NCBI GenBank assembly: GCA_003565735.1
Contig: PXBB01000163.1
Span: 1 to 41,837, forward strand
Origin: Bacteroidales bacterium
GTDB lineage: Bacteria; Bacteroidota; Bacteroidia; Bacteroidales; PXBB01
DNA: 41,837 nt
Reading direction: 5' to 3'
Shown here: one piece after another, positions 7,818-16,500 of the stretch
Layout of the letters: each line of letters begins with the position of its first letter
Position numbering within the stretch: position 1 is the first letter of the stretch
The notes under the pieces: model-generated
Databases searched by the model: none
Seen by the model: the letters and a program-made list of their open reading frames with translations, nothing else
What the model was told of the DNA's origin: nothing
Translations under genes and position numbers: made by a program

Positions 7818-8072
7818 ATGATTTACAAAGCAGAAATTGACATAATGCCACTAAAAGCCTTGCTCGACCCTCAGGGAAAAGCTGTTAGCATGAGTATGAA
7901 AAATATAGGATTGCCCGAAATAACCCAGGTCAGAATTGGGAAACATATCAGTTTAAAAGTAGAAGCAGCCAACAAGCAAGAGGCACATAAAAAAGTAGAA
8001 GAAGCCTGTAATAAGCTTCTTGCCAATCAAATTATGGAAAGCTACAGCTTTACTTTAGAAGCTGAAAAATAG
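7818..8072 (+). CDS. purS: Phosphoribosylformylglycinamidine synthase subunit PurS
   Basis: The 84-residue protein matches PurS along its whole length: an early LLDPQGKAVSMSMKNIG segment, the VRIGKHISLKVEA strand and the C-terminal KLLANQIMESYSF. PurS is the small structural subunit that bridges PurL and the glutaminase PurQ in the three-part FGAM synthase that makes formylglycinamidine ribonucleotide in purine synthesis. It sits 5 nt after pssA and is the last gene of the run. Neither purL nor purQ is in the window, although PurS is usually encoded beside them. The stop lies 3 nt from the stop of the convergent gene. Confidence 0.93.
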   Translation: MIYKAEIDIMPLKALLDPQGKAVSMSMKNIGLPEITQVRIGKHISLKVEAANKQEAHKKVEEACNKLLANQIMESYSFTLEAEK

Positions 8073-8075
8073 GGT

Positions 8076-8954
8076 TTATCCCTTTCCCCTTAAATTACGG
8101 CTTACAGCTAACAACCATTCAGTAATATCATCTCTCCTTTGTGCAGTAAAATATGGGGTTAGAAGTTCCATGAAATAGGATATAAAGGTCAGGTTGTGCA
8201 GTTCGACCAAAGGCTCATCAGACTTCAGGTTTTTTAAAAAACTCCGGTGTGACGTAATTGAAAAACTTCTTCCCTGATTTACAGGAAGCAGAAGAGCCAG
8301 ATAAGGTTCTTCAATAATTTCCAGATAGAAACGCCCTTCATTCTTTAATCCTAAAAAAGGAAGATTGTCAACAATTAAAAACACCAAGGGAATGTCAAGA
8401 CGTTCAGCAACTGACCTGTAAAGAATGACTGATAAGAGATAGTTAAGTAAATCTTTAGGTGCTGCTAATTTCAGAAAGTTGTAAAAGCGGCTATTACGCA
8501 ATTTGCTGTCGTGTGTTATATAATCAGAAGTTTTATTAACCAGAAGTTTCAATGTGTCAATAAATGTCGCATCGTAAGAAATATTAAAAAAAATATCACG
8601 CACCAAATAATTGAGGTCTTGGTCAATATTATATCTGGCAGCATACTTCCCCGATATTTCTGATAGTATATCCACGCCCGTAAAAATAACATACGCTTCC
8701 TTCGACCATTGATAAAGATTGTTTTCAATAATTTTGCGCTCCGAGTATTCAATTATATTATTCAACCTTCCCTTTATAACAGACTGAGACACATCCTCAC
8801 GAAACTCTTTCAGCAAAGGCAAATAATCAACGGCCATAGCTCTCAGGGCCTTTTCCGTTTCATATACAACTTCTTCATCCTCATCATCAAGAAAGCCAGA
8901 CAATAGTTTAACTTTTTTGTAAACAGAATCTGTCTTTTCAGGTATGTCAGGCAT
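8076..8954 (-). CDS. Divergent SirB1/transglutaminase-like protein, probably inactive
   Basis: The ATG at 8954 gives 292 residues; an in-frame TTG two codons upstream is less likely. The N-terminus (about 10-75) has the HEAT-like pattern of Bacteroidetes Transglut_core2 proteins: LLSGFLDDEDEEVVYETEKA, then YLPLLKEF and RLNNIIEYSERKIIENN. The central SVILYRSVAERLDIPLVFLI aligns with the family segment ILYL..A.RLGLPVYGVNLP.HF. The stretch before it does not show the usual GNPISLS, and the expected histidine after NLP is replaced (NLPFLGLKNE). Catalytic residues therefore look lost and a scaffold-type role is more likely. The function is unknown. The gene is transcribed towards purS and away from udp, whose stop is 36 nt upstream. 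Confidence 0.6.
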   Translation of the reverse strand: MPDIPEKTDSVYKKVKLLSGFLDDEDEEVVYETEKALRAMAVDYLPLLKEFREDVSQSVIKGRLNNIIEYSERKIIENNLYQWSKEAYVIFTGVDILSEISGKYAARYNIDQDLNYLVRDIFFNISYDATFIDTLKLLVNKTSDYITHDSKLRNSRFYNFLKLAAPKDLLNYLLSVILYRSVAERLDIPLVFLIVDNLPFLGLKNEGRFYLEIIEEPYLALLLPVNQGRSFSITSHRSFLKNLKSDEPLVELHNLTFISYFMELLTPYFTAQRRDDITEWLLAVSRNLRGKG

Positions 8955-8990
8955 AATCAAATAATTTAGTTTTTATTTTGCGATCAGTAT

Positions 8991-9884
8991 TCAGGCGCAT
9001 AAACTTTCCAAAACTTGCTCTATTAAATGGTCCACGGTTTTCTTGTAATCTTTGCTAAAGGCTTTAATAGTTCTGTTAGCTATAACCGCACAAACCGTCA
9101 CAGCCTGATGTCCTAATAAAGCACTCAATCCATAAAGTGCAGAAGTCTCCATCTCAAAATTAGTAATACGCATACCTTCATAAGCAAAGTGCTGCAATTT
9201 TGTATTGATATCTGGCATTGCAGGTGCTAACCTCAGAGTGCGCCCCTGTGGTGCATAAAAACCCGGCGCTGTAGCTGTAATGCCCTTGTGGTAACCCTTA
9301 TCAATTTTTTTCAGCAAAGGCTCCGAAGCCCTGCAAGCATAAGGATAAGCCAAGTTTTTAAGCCATTGCGTTTGTGTAATAAAAGACGCCGATAGCTTAT
9401 GGTCAAACACATTACCGGTTTCCTCATAATAATTGAGCATGCCATCAAGACCTAACCCATATGCAGATATAACGGCATCGTCAACAGGAATATCGGGTTG
9501 CAAAGCACCTGAAGTACCCAAGCGAACAATATTTAAACTGGTTAATTTTTCTTTAACCCTTCTTTTCTTTAAATCTATATTTACTAAAGCATCCAATTCG
9601 TTTAAAACGATATCAATGTTGTCTGTTCCTATGCCGGTAGCCAGTGCTGTTATTTTTTTGCCTTTGTAAAAACCCGTATGCGTAACAAATTCTCTGTTCT
9701 GTATTTTAAATTCAACTGCATCAAAATGTCTTGATATTCGCTCCACTCTTCCGGGATCGCCAACAACAATTATATCATTGCCTATATGTTCGGGTTTGAG
9801 CTTAAGGTGGTAAATACTGCCATCAGGATTTAATATAAGCTCCGAAGGGGCAATTTCAGTTCTGTGATTATGTGATGCTTGCAT
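8991..9884 (-). CDS. udp: Uridine phosphorylase family nucleoside phosphorylase
   Basis: The 297-residue protein is a NP-I family nucleoside phosphorylase. It has the phosphate-binding GDPGR (42-46), the IVRLGTSGALQ strand (119-129) and the nucleoside-binding FEMETSALYGL (243-253), in which M245 and E246 are the residues expected to contact the ribose. It splits uridine (or a related nucleoside) with phosphate to the base and ribose-1-phosphate in the cytoplasm, a pyrimidine salvage step. The N-terminal extension before the first strand is typical of Bacteroidetes members. Substrate choice between uridine and purine nucleosides cannot be settled by eye. It starts with ATG, with a -7 box 31 nt upstream. 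Confidence 0.88.
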   Translation of the reverse strand: MQASHNHRTEIAPSELILNPDGSIYHLKLKPEHIGNDIIVVGDPGRVERISRHFDAVEFKIQNREFVTHTGFYKGKKITALATGIGTDNIDIVLNELDALVNIDLKKRRVKEKLTSLNIVRLGTSGALQPDIPVDDAVISAYGLGLDGMLNYYEETGNVFDHKLSASFITQTQWLKNLAYPYACRASEPLLKKIDKGYHKGITATAPGFYAPQGRTLRLAPAMPDINTKLQHFAYEGMRITNFEMETSALYGLSALLGHQAVTVCAVIANRTIKAFSKDYKKTVDHLIEQVLESLCA

Positions 9885-9914
9885 ATCAGTTTTTTTTAAT
9901 TAAAACGCCAATAA

Positions 9915-9922
9915 CAAAATTA
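9915..9922 (-). promoter_or_regulatory. Candidate -7 box for udp (TAATTTTG)
   Basis: Read on the minus strand this is TAATTTTG, 30 nt upstream of the udp ATG, a good distance for a Bacteroidetes promoter. A -33 TTTG at standard spacing is not evident. Confidence 0.4.
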
Positions 9923-10164
9923 TATTTTTTCAAATACCATTGTCTAATCAAAATTAGAAAGAATGGAAGTTTTAGAACTTCTTTTCTCTTTTTAATAATT
10001 TTTTATTCACTAAAAACAACACTACTATGAGCAAAAATACTCATTTTTAATTTTAAAAGTTCAATCTAAAAAACATTACAAGATAATATTATCAACAATA
10101 GGTTGCCCTTAGCTTATTCACGTCATATTTGGCACACAAAAGCCACAGGTATCAAAAAATTCCT

Positions 10165-10172
10165 TATTTTTG
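10165..10172 (+). promoter_or_regulatory. Candidate -7 box for ubiD (TATTTTTG)
   Basis: The box matches TAnnTTTG and is the only rightward match near ubiD. The nearest upstream TTTG (10128-10131) is 33 nt away, too far for normal spacing, so confidence is low. Confidence 0.28.
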
Positions 10173-10287
10173 TTGAAAAAGCATCGTATGTAAAGATTAA
10201 TGATTTGAAGCATTCAAGCAAGAAGCAAAGTCATTATATCTCCATAGCCTTGCATTTTACAGTAAACACTTAAATCGGGTCAATATC

Positions 10288-12195
10288 ATGGCTTATAAAA
10301 ATCAATTATCCTTTATAGAACGCTTAGAAAAAGAGCAGGAGCTAATCCGCGTAAAAACATTTGTTTCACCTGAGCTTGAAGCCTCTGAGATAAACGACAG
10401 GGTGGTAAAAAGTTTTAACAAGGCCTTGCTTTTTGAAAAAACCGGCACCCCTTTTCCGTTATTAATGAATGCTATGGGTTCGGAAAAGCGCATGTGTCTG
10501 GCCTTGGGGGTCAATCATTTAGAGGATATCGGTAAAGAAATTGAGCGTATTTTCTCAAAACTTACTAGCAAGCAGATGGGTTTTTTTGACAAGTTAAGTC
10601 TTTTAGGTGAGTTGCGTGATATAAGCAAGTGGATGCCTAAAAAAATTAGTGGCAAGGGTGCGTGCCAGGAGGTAATCATGGAAGAACCTGACTTATCGCT
10701 GCTACCCATCATAAAATGCTGGCCTCATGATGGCGGCCCTTTCATAACACTGCCTGCGGTTCACACAATCGATCCTGAGTCGGGCATTACCAATATCGGC
10801 ATGTATCGCATGCAAGTATATGATAAAAAAACAACAGGTATGCACTGGCACATGCACAAAGACGCTGCAAGGCACTTTGAACTTTATAAAAAAGAAAAAA
10901 AGAAAATGCCTGTAAGCGTTATTGTAGGTGGCGACCCTGTATATGCTTACGTGGCATCGGCGCCATTGCCGGAAAATATTAACGAATACATCCTGGCCGG
11001 TTTTCTCAGAAAAAAAAGAGTTGCATTAGTTAAGTGCCTTACCAACGATATTTATGTGCCTGCTGATGCTGACTTTGTTTTTGAAGGATATATTGACCCC
11101 GAAGAGGATTTCCGCACCGAAGGCCCTTTTGGCGATCATACAGGCTTCTATTCGCTGGCAGACCAATATCCTGTTTTTCATGTCAGCTGTATTACACACC
11201 GCAAAAATGCCGTATATCCGGCTACTGTTGTAGGCATACCACCTCAGGAAGATGCCTGGATGGGAAAAGCCACCGAGCGCATTTTTCTGGCACCCATAAG
11301 ACTTTCTTTGTTACCAGAAGTTGTTGATATGGTATTACCTGTTGAAGGCGTTTTTCATAACATTGTTATCGTTAAAATTCACAGTACCTATCGCGGACAC
11401 GCCTTTAAAGTTATGAATGCTTTATGGGGCGCCGGTCAAATGATGCTTAACAAAATGATGATTATTGTTGATAATAACGTTGACATTAACAACTACCATG
11501 AAGTATTTGAAGCAGTGATGAAGAATGTTGCCATTGATAAAGACATACTGATAAGCAGAGGCCCTCTCGATGTACTCGATCATTCAACCGACAGCACTGG
11601 CTTTGGCGGCAAAATTGGTTTTGACGCATGCTCTAAAGAAATAATCAGAGAACCCTTAAAAAAAACTGAGGTTATTAGCGAAGAAATTCAAAAGCTGAAA
11701 ACTGCTTTTAAATCTATTGTTGATTATAATGACACACTTGTGAATCAAGGGTACAGAATTCTTATATTGTCAGTAAAAAAAGAGCCAAATCACACGCTTC
11801 ATGATTTAAAAAAACATATTGCCCAAAGTGTTTTATCAGAAGAACTTGACTACATACTTTTTATAGAACATCTTATTGCATGTGATGATTATAAAGATGT
11901 GGTATGGCGCAGTGCCAACAATGTGGAGCCTGCACGCGACTGCGAACTGATGCAGACCCCGCACGCTAAAGGTATTTTGTTTATTGACGCAACCATGAAG
12001 TCTCAAAAAGGGGATAATTTCAAAAAAGACTGGCCCAATATCATATGTGCCTCAGAAGAAACCATTGCATTAGTTGATAAAAAATGGAATGACTATAATT
12101 TAGGACCCTTTGTGGTATCGCCTTCAAAAAAATACATCCCTTTAAAATACAGCGATGGAGCCATAGTTGACGATAATAACAACACCCTTAAATAA
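10288..12195 (+). CDS. ubiD: UbiD-family prenylated-FMN decarboxylase
   Basis: The 635-residue protein belongs to the UbiD decarboxylases and has the longer form usual in Bacteroidetes. R174 (in GMYRMQV) and E278 (in EGPFGDHTG, 278-286) lie in the segments that hold the catalytic Arg and Glu in the family, and GYIDPEED nearby supplies further acidic residues. MHWHMHKDAARHF (185-197) matches the metal/phosphate region around the prenyl-FMN site. The cofactor comes from a UbiX-type prenyltransferase, which is not in this window. In Bacteroidetes, which normally use menaquinone rather than ubiquinone, the substrate may be a menaquinone-pathway or other aromatic acid; this is inference. The gene stands alone. 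Confidence 0.9.
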   Translation: MAYKNQLSFIERLEKEQELIRVKTFVSPELEASEINDRVVKSFNKALLFEKTGTPFPLLMNAMGSEKRMCLALGVNHLEDIGKEIERIFSKLTSKQMGFFDKLSLLGELRDISKWMPKKISGKGACQEVIMEEPDLSLLPIIKCWPHDGGPFITLPAVHTIDPESGITNIGMYRMQVYDKKTTGMHWHMHKDAARHFELYKKEKKKMPVSVIVGGDPVYAYVASAPLPENINEYILAGFLRKKRVALVKCLTNDIYVPADADFVFEGYIDPEEDFRTEGPFGDHTGFYSLADQYPVFHVSCITHRKNAVYPATVVGIPPQEDAWMGKATERIFLAPIRLSLLPEVVDMVLPVEGVFHNIVIVKIHSTYRGHAFKVMNALWGAGQMMLNKMMIIVDNNVDINNYHEVFEAVMKNVAIDKDILISRGPLDVLDHSTDSTGFGGKIGFDACSKEIIREPLKKTEVISEEIQKLKTAFKSIVDYNDTLVNQGYRILILSVKKEPNHTLHDLKKHIAQSVLSEELDYILFIEHLIACDDYKDVVWRSANNVEPARDCELMQTPHAKGILFIDATMKSQKGDNFKKDWPNIICASEETIALVDKKWNDYNLGPFVVSPSKKYIPLKYSDGAIVDDNNNTLK

Positions 12196-12237
12196 TAAGT
12201 CAAATAACGCCTAAGCCTGCTTATTATGACATTTTTT
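12192..12237 (+). terminator. Possible terminator hairpin after ubiD
   Basis: ATAATAAG at 12192-12199 pairs perfectly with CTTATTAT at 12220-12227 (8 bp, 20-nt loop), and a run of six Ts follows a few bases later. The stem overlaps the ubiD stop codon. A second, competing pairing (AGCCTG 12214-12219 with CAGGCT 12242-12247) uses the loop. The AT-rich stem makes this weak. Confidence 0.3.
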
Positions 12238-12351
12238 GAAACAGGCTCATGTTGACAATGCGTTTTATTGCGTAAGCATTAACTGTGTAATTTTTATAAC
12301 TCGCTGTAAAGCAATTACATATAATTCGGCTTAAAGTTGCTTAGTTTTTTC

Positions 12352-12359
12352 TAACTTTG
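12352..12359 (+). promoter_or_regulatory. Candidate -7 box for the GT2/MMPL operon (TAACTTTG)
   Basis: TAACTTTG followed by C is a close match to the Bacteroidetes -7 element and lies 30 nt before the ATG at 12390. The -33 region is less clear. Confidence 0.45.
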
Positions 12360-12389
12360 CTAAAAAAAACAATGTTATTATAAGTCTTC

Positions 12390-13553
12390 ATGGATAAGTT
12401 TTCTGAATTGAGTTGCTGTGTAATTATGCCCACTTATAATAATGGTCAAACGCTTGAAGCTGTCATACGAGGCGTACTTGACTACACTGACAAGCTTATT
12501 GTAGTAAACGACGGATCTACTGATGATACATTAATCGTACTGAAAAAATTTCCTGACATAGATGTTATTAGTTATTCAGATAACAAAGGCAAAGGTTTTG
12601 CCCTCAAGAAAGGTTTTAAACGTGCTATTGAACGCGGCTTTTCTTATGCCATAACCATTGATAGCGATGGTCAACATAAAGCCAAAGAGCTTCCGGTTTT
12701 TTTGAATGCACTCGAAGAAAACAATGAAGCACTTGTAATAGGAACCAGAAATTTTAAAGGCATAGAAAACATGCCATCAAAGAATAATTTTGCAAATAAT
12801 TTTTCAAATTTTTGGTTTCGCTTCCAAACAGGAATCAGATTGTCTGATACGCAATCGGGTTTCCGTTTATACCCATTGCAGTTATTTGAAAATCATAAGT
12901 ATATTTCCAGCAAATATGAATTTGAGCTGGAGGTTTTGGTAAGAGCTGCCTGGCAAGGTGTACCAATTGTAAGCATCCCAATAGAAGTTTATTATCCACC
13001 TATAAAGGAACGTGTAAGCCATTTTCGCCCGTTTTGGGATTTTTCGCGTATCAGTGTTTTGAATTTTGTACTTACAACACTGGCTATTGTTTTTTTTAAA
13101 CCCAGACATATCATCAGAAAATACAAAAAAAAAAAAATTAAAGATATTATTAAGCATGATATCATAGGGCGTAAAACATCACACAAAGTTGTTGCCGGCT
13201 CTGTAGGTTTTGGTGTGTTTATGGGCATAGTCCCAATATGGGGCTACCAATTGATAGTAGGCTTTGCTTTAGCTCACCTGATGAAACTTAATAAAGCCAT
13301 ATTTTTTGTTGCTGCCAATATCAGCATACCGCCATTTATTCCTTTCATTTTGTATTTAAGTTATGTTACAGGCAGTTACGTTATTGGAGAAGGCAGTTGG
13401 TCTATTGATTTCGAGCTTAATTTAGAAAATATCAAGCTGCATATTAAACAATATCTTGTGGGCAGTGTCGTATTAGCCTTTATGGCCGGTATTTTTACAG
13501 GAAGTTTAACCTATTTGTTATTACCTCTTATTAAAAAATTTAGAAGAAAATGA
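12390..13553 (+). CDS. Family 2 glycosyltransferase fused to DUF2062 membrane domain
   Basis: The 387-residue protein has an N-terminal GT-A glycosyltransferase family 2 domain (about 9-225) with VVNDGSTDDT (38-47), the metal-binding D91-S-D93 in TIDSDGQH, and SDTQSGFRLYP. A C-terminal DUF2062 domain (about 255-380) carries three or so hydrophobic helices (VGFGVFMGIVPIWGYQLIVG and others). The enzyme probably transfers a sugar to a lipid or polyprenyl carrier on the cytoplasmic face of the inner membrane. Its stop overlaps the ATG of the trifunctional MMPL protein (ATGA, 4 nt), so the two are made together. GT2-DUF2062 proteins occur near aryl-polyene/flexirubin-type genes in Bacteroidetes, but the sugar and acceptor here are unknown. 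Confidence 0.9.
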   Translation: MDKFSELSCCVIMPTYNNGQTLEAVIRGVLDYTDKLIVVNDGSTDDTLIVLKKFPDIDVISYSDNKGKGFALKKGFKRAIERGFSYAITIDSDGQHKAKELPVFLNALEENNEALVIGTRNFKGIENMPSKNNFANNFSNFWFRFQTGIRLSDTQSGFRLYPLQLFENHKYISSKYEFELEVLVRAAWQGVPIVSIPIEVYYPPIKERVSHFRPFWDFSRISVLNFVLTTLAIVFFKPRHIIRKYKKKKIKDIIKHDIIGRKTSHKVVAGSVGFGVFMGIVPIWGYQLIVGFALAHLMKLNKAIFFVAANISIPPFIPFILYLSYVTGSYVIGEGSWSIDFELNLENIKLHIKQYLVGSVVLAFMAGIFTGSLTYLLLPLIKKFRRK

Positions 13554-16500
13554 GTCTGTTTTTTTTAAACTTTCATAAAATTGTTTCCCAACGAAAGATT
13601 GTTTTTGGCACTTTGCTGCTATTTATTGTTGGTTTTTCGATTTTTATGCTTACCAGACTCGAACTGCAAGAGGATATTTCAGTACTTATCCCTGAAGATG
13701 AGCGTGTGAGTGATATCCAGCAAGTGCTTTCTAACAATCGTTTTGCCAGCCGAATTATAATATATCTCACCCATAAAGAAAAATCAAAAGCTGACCCCGA
13801 TCAGCTTATTCAGGCAGCAAATGCGATAGCCCAATCGCTTAAAAAAGACACCACTTATATTGATGATGTATCTTTCGGTGGTTATAGCCAGGACTTCCCG
13901 GAAATATATGATTTTATTTATCAAAACCTTCCTTTGTATCTTTCAGATGAAGATTATGAAAATATTGAAGAAATGCTTGCTGCTGAATCTATTGAAAAAG
14001 CTATAAAAGCAAACCACAAATCGCTCAGCTCATTAGTAGGTATCGTTACAAAAGAGTATATTTTTAAAGACCCTTTAAGCATAACCACTTTGGCGCTCAG
14101 GCAGCTTGAAAACTATCAGCTGGATGACAATTTTATTATTCATCAGGGCAGCATCTTCACTAAGGATAAAAGGAACTTATTGGTTTTTGTACAGCCTGCA
14201 AAACCCTCGTCGGACACCAAGGCCAATGCCCGGCTTATAGAATATCTGGATGAACTATTGATAAGCATAGAGGAAGAATATCCGGAAATATTGTATGGAT
14301 ATTATGGGGGAACTGCTGTAGCTGTAGCAAATGCTAAGCGCATAAAACAAGATATCACAATCACGGTAAGCATAGCTCTGGTTCTTTTGTCCCTCCTATT
14401 CTTTTTTGTTTTCAGAAGGTTTGTAAACATACTGCTGGTCTTCCTTCCCATTACATTAGGAATACTTATTGCATTGGCAGCCATGTCATTAACAGGCGTT
14501 CATATATCTGCAATAGCTTTGGGCGTTGGCGCATTACTTATAGGCATATCACTTGACTATGCTTTACATGCCTTTGCGCATTACCGCAATGAGCAGTCGG
14601 TAGCATCCATGCTCAAGGGAATATCTAAACCCATAATAATGAGCTGTTTATCAACTGCATCAGCTTTTCTTACATTATCTGTTGTTCAGTCTAAAGCACT
14701 TAATCAAATGGGCTTGTTTTCGGCTATTGCCATTGTTGTTACTGCTCTTATGGTTTTGTTATTAATGCCTTTTATGATGAAATATGTGCGTTTTACAAAA
14801 AAGGCCGACTCACAAAAAAATATATTTCCTGACAATATTGCCGCTTACGCTTTTGACAAAAACAAATACTTGTTCTTTGCGATTGTTATACTAAGCATTA
14901 TATTTTTATTTACGTCGAGAAACCTTTCATTTAACAGCGACATATCTGCCTTAAACTATGTACCACCCCACTTAAAAAAAGCAGAACAACATCTTAATAA
15001 AATCAGCACACAGGCTCAAAGCGCCGTTTTTCTTGTGGTTCATGCCAATTCTTATGATGATGCATTAAGCAAAACAGAGCAACAAACCCCACTTTTTGAG
15101 CAAGCACTCCATGAAGAAATAATCTCATCTTATACACTCCCAACAACATTGGTTTTATCTGCTCAAAAGCAACAAGAACGCATCTATAAGTGGCACAGTT
15201 TCTGGGATAAGGCAGACAGAGAGCAAATTATTAAAACCATACAGCAAAAGAGCCAGGCTTACCATTTCCATAAAAATGCTTTCGACAGCTTTTACAATTT
15301 ATTACATAAAGACTTTACAATACAACGCACCGAAGATTTTGAAGTGGTAAAAAAAGCTTTTTTGGCTGACTACCTAACACAAGCGAATGATACTTACACA
15401 GCTATTAGTGTGGTTAAAGTATCGCAGGATAATAAAAATAAATTGTTTGAAAAATTTGCCGATAATAAGGATGTTGTCATTTTTGACAACCAACATTTTA
15501 CCAATCGTTTTTTAGAGGTTCTTACCGAGGATTTTCGCCGCCTAGTTGTTATTTCAATGATAGTCGTTTTCAGTGTTTTACTTTTATTTTTTGGCCGCAT
15601 CGAAATAGCACTTATTGCATTCTTCCCTGTAATGCTTAGCTGGCTATGGACAATTGGCATCATGGGGCTATTAGGTATAGAATTCAATATCTTTAATATT
15701 GTTATTTCTACATTTATTCTTGGTCTGGGCGTCGATTACAGTATTTTCATAGTAAGTGGCTTGCTACATAGATACAAGTATGGCACCGGACAACTTACCC
15801 CCTACAAGCTTTCGGTATTACTTTCTGCATTAACAACCATTTTGTGTTTAGGTGTTATGATTTTTGCTCAGCATCCTGCACTCAGATCCATTGCTTTTGT
15901 TTCTATTGCAGGTATTGCATCTGTAATAACAATTACTTATGTGGTGTTGCCAAAAATGTTCTTTTTTTTAACACAAAATAAAGGCATACCACGTAAAGAA
16001 CCGGTAACACTTCTTAATTTCATCATTTCAATAGTTACTCTTTTTGTCTTTCTTTTTGGAGTCACTTTAGCCTCAGTTTTACTGGTAATTATTCGCTTAT
16101 TACCGATACGTAAAAAAAGTAAACAATACCTGATTCACGTTATCATATGTGTACAATCACGCATCATTGTATATTTAAATTTCACCATTAAAAAAAGATA
16201 TATCAACAAGCATAAGCTTGATTTTTCAAAACCTGCTGTATTGGTCTCTAATCATCAGTCACATCTTGATTTGGTACTGCTCTTTCTTTTACATCCAAAA
16301 ATTGTTGCCGTTACAAACAACTGGGTCTGGCATTCGCCTTTTTTCGGACACGTGCTTCGCTATGCCGGTTTTTATCCTGCATTTAAAGGCATTGATGGTG
16401 TCTATGAAAAAATTAGCGAAAAAGTTGCTCAGGGATATTCCGTGCTTGTTTTTCCGGAAGGAAGCAGGAGTGATAATGGTAAAATCAGACGTTTTCACCA

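Larger units (their letters stand above)
9885..10287. other. Divergent intergenic region between udp and ubiD
   Basis: The 403 nt are strongly AT-rich and hold no open frame of note. Leftward box TAATTTTG lies at 9915-9922 (minus strand). A 6-bp hairpin with loop TTAG lies at 9966-9981 and is followed by a T-rich run. A 5-bp hairpin ATGAG/CTCAT lies at 10027-10044, also followed by Ts. A rightward TATTTTTG at 10165-10172 would leave a leader of about 115 nt for ubiD. No riboswitch or small RNA family was recognised. Confidence 0.5.

Noticed and set aside
8071-8083. Hairpin AGGG/CCCT at the purS convergent junction as a bidirectional terminator
   Set aside because: The stem is only 4 bp, cannot be extended, and has no uninterrupted T run.
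9966-9981. Hairpin followed by a T-rich run read as a terminator
   Set aside because: It lies between divergent genes with no rightward gene upstream to terminate; a 6-bp stem is common by chance in such AT-rich DNA.
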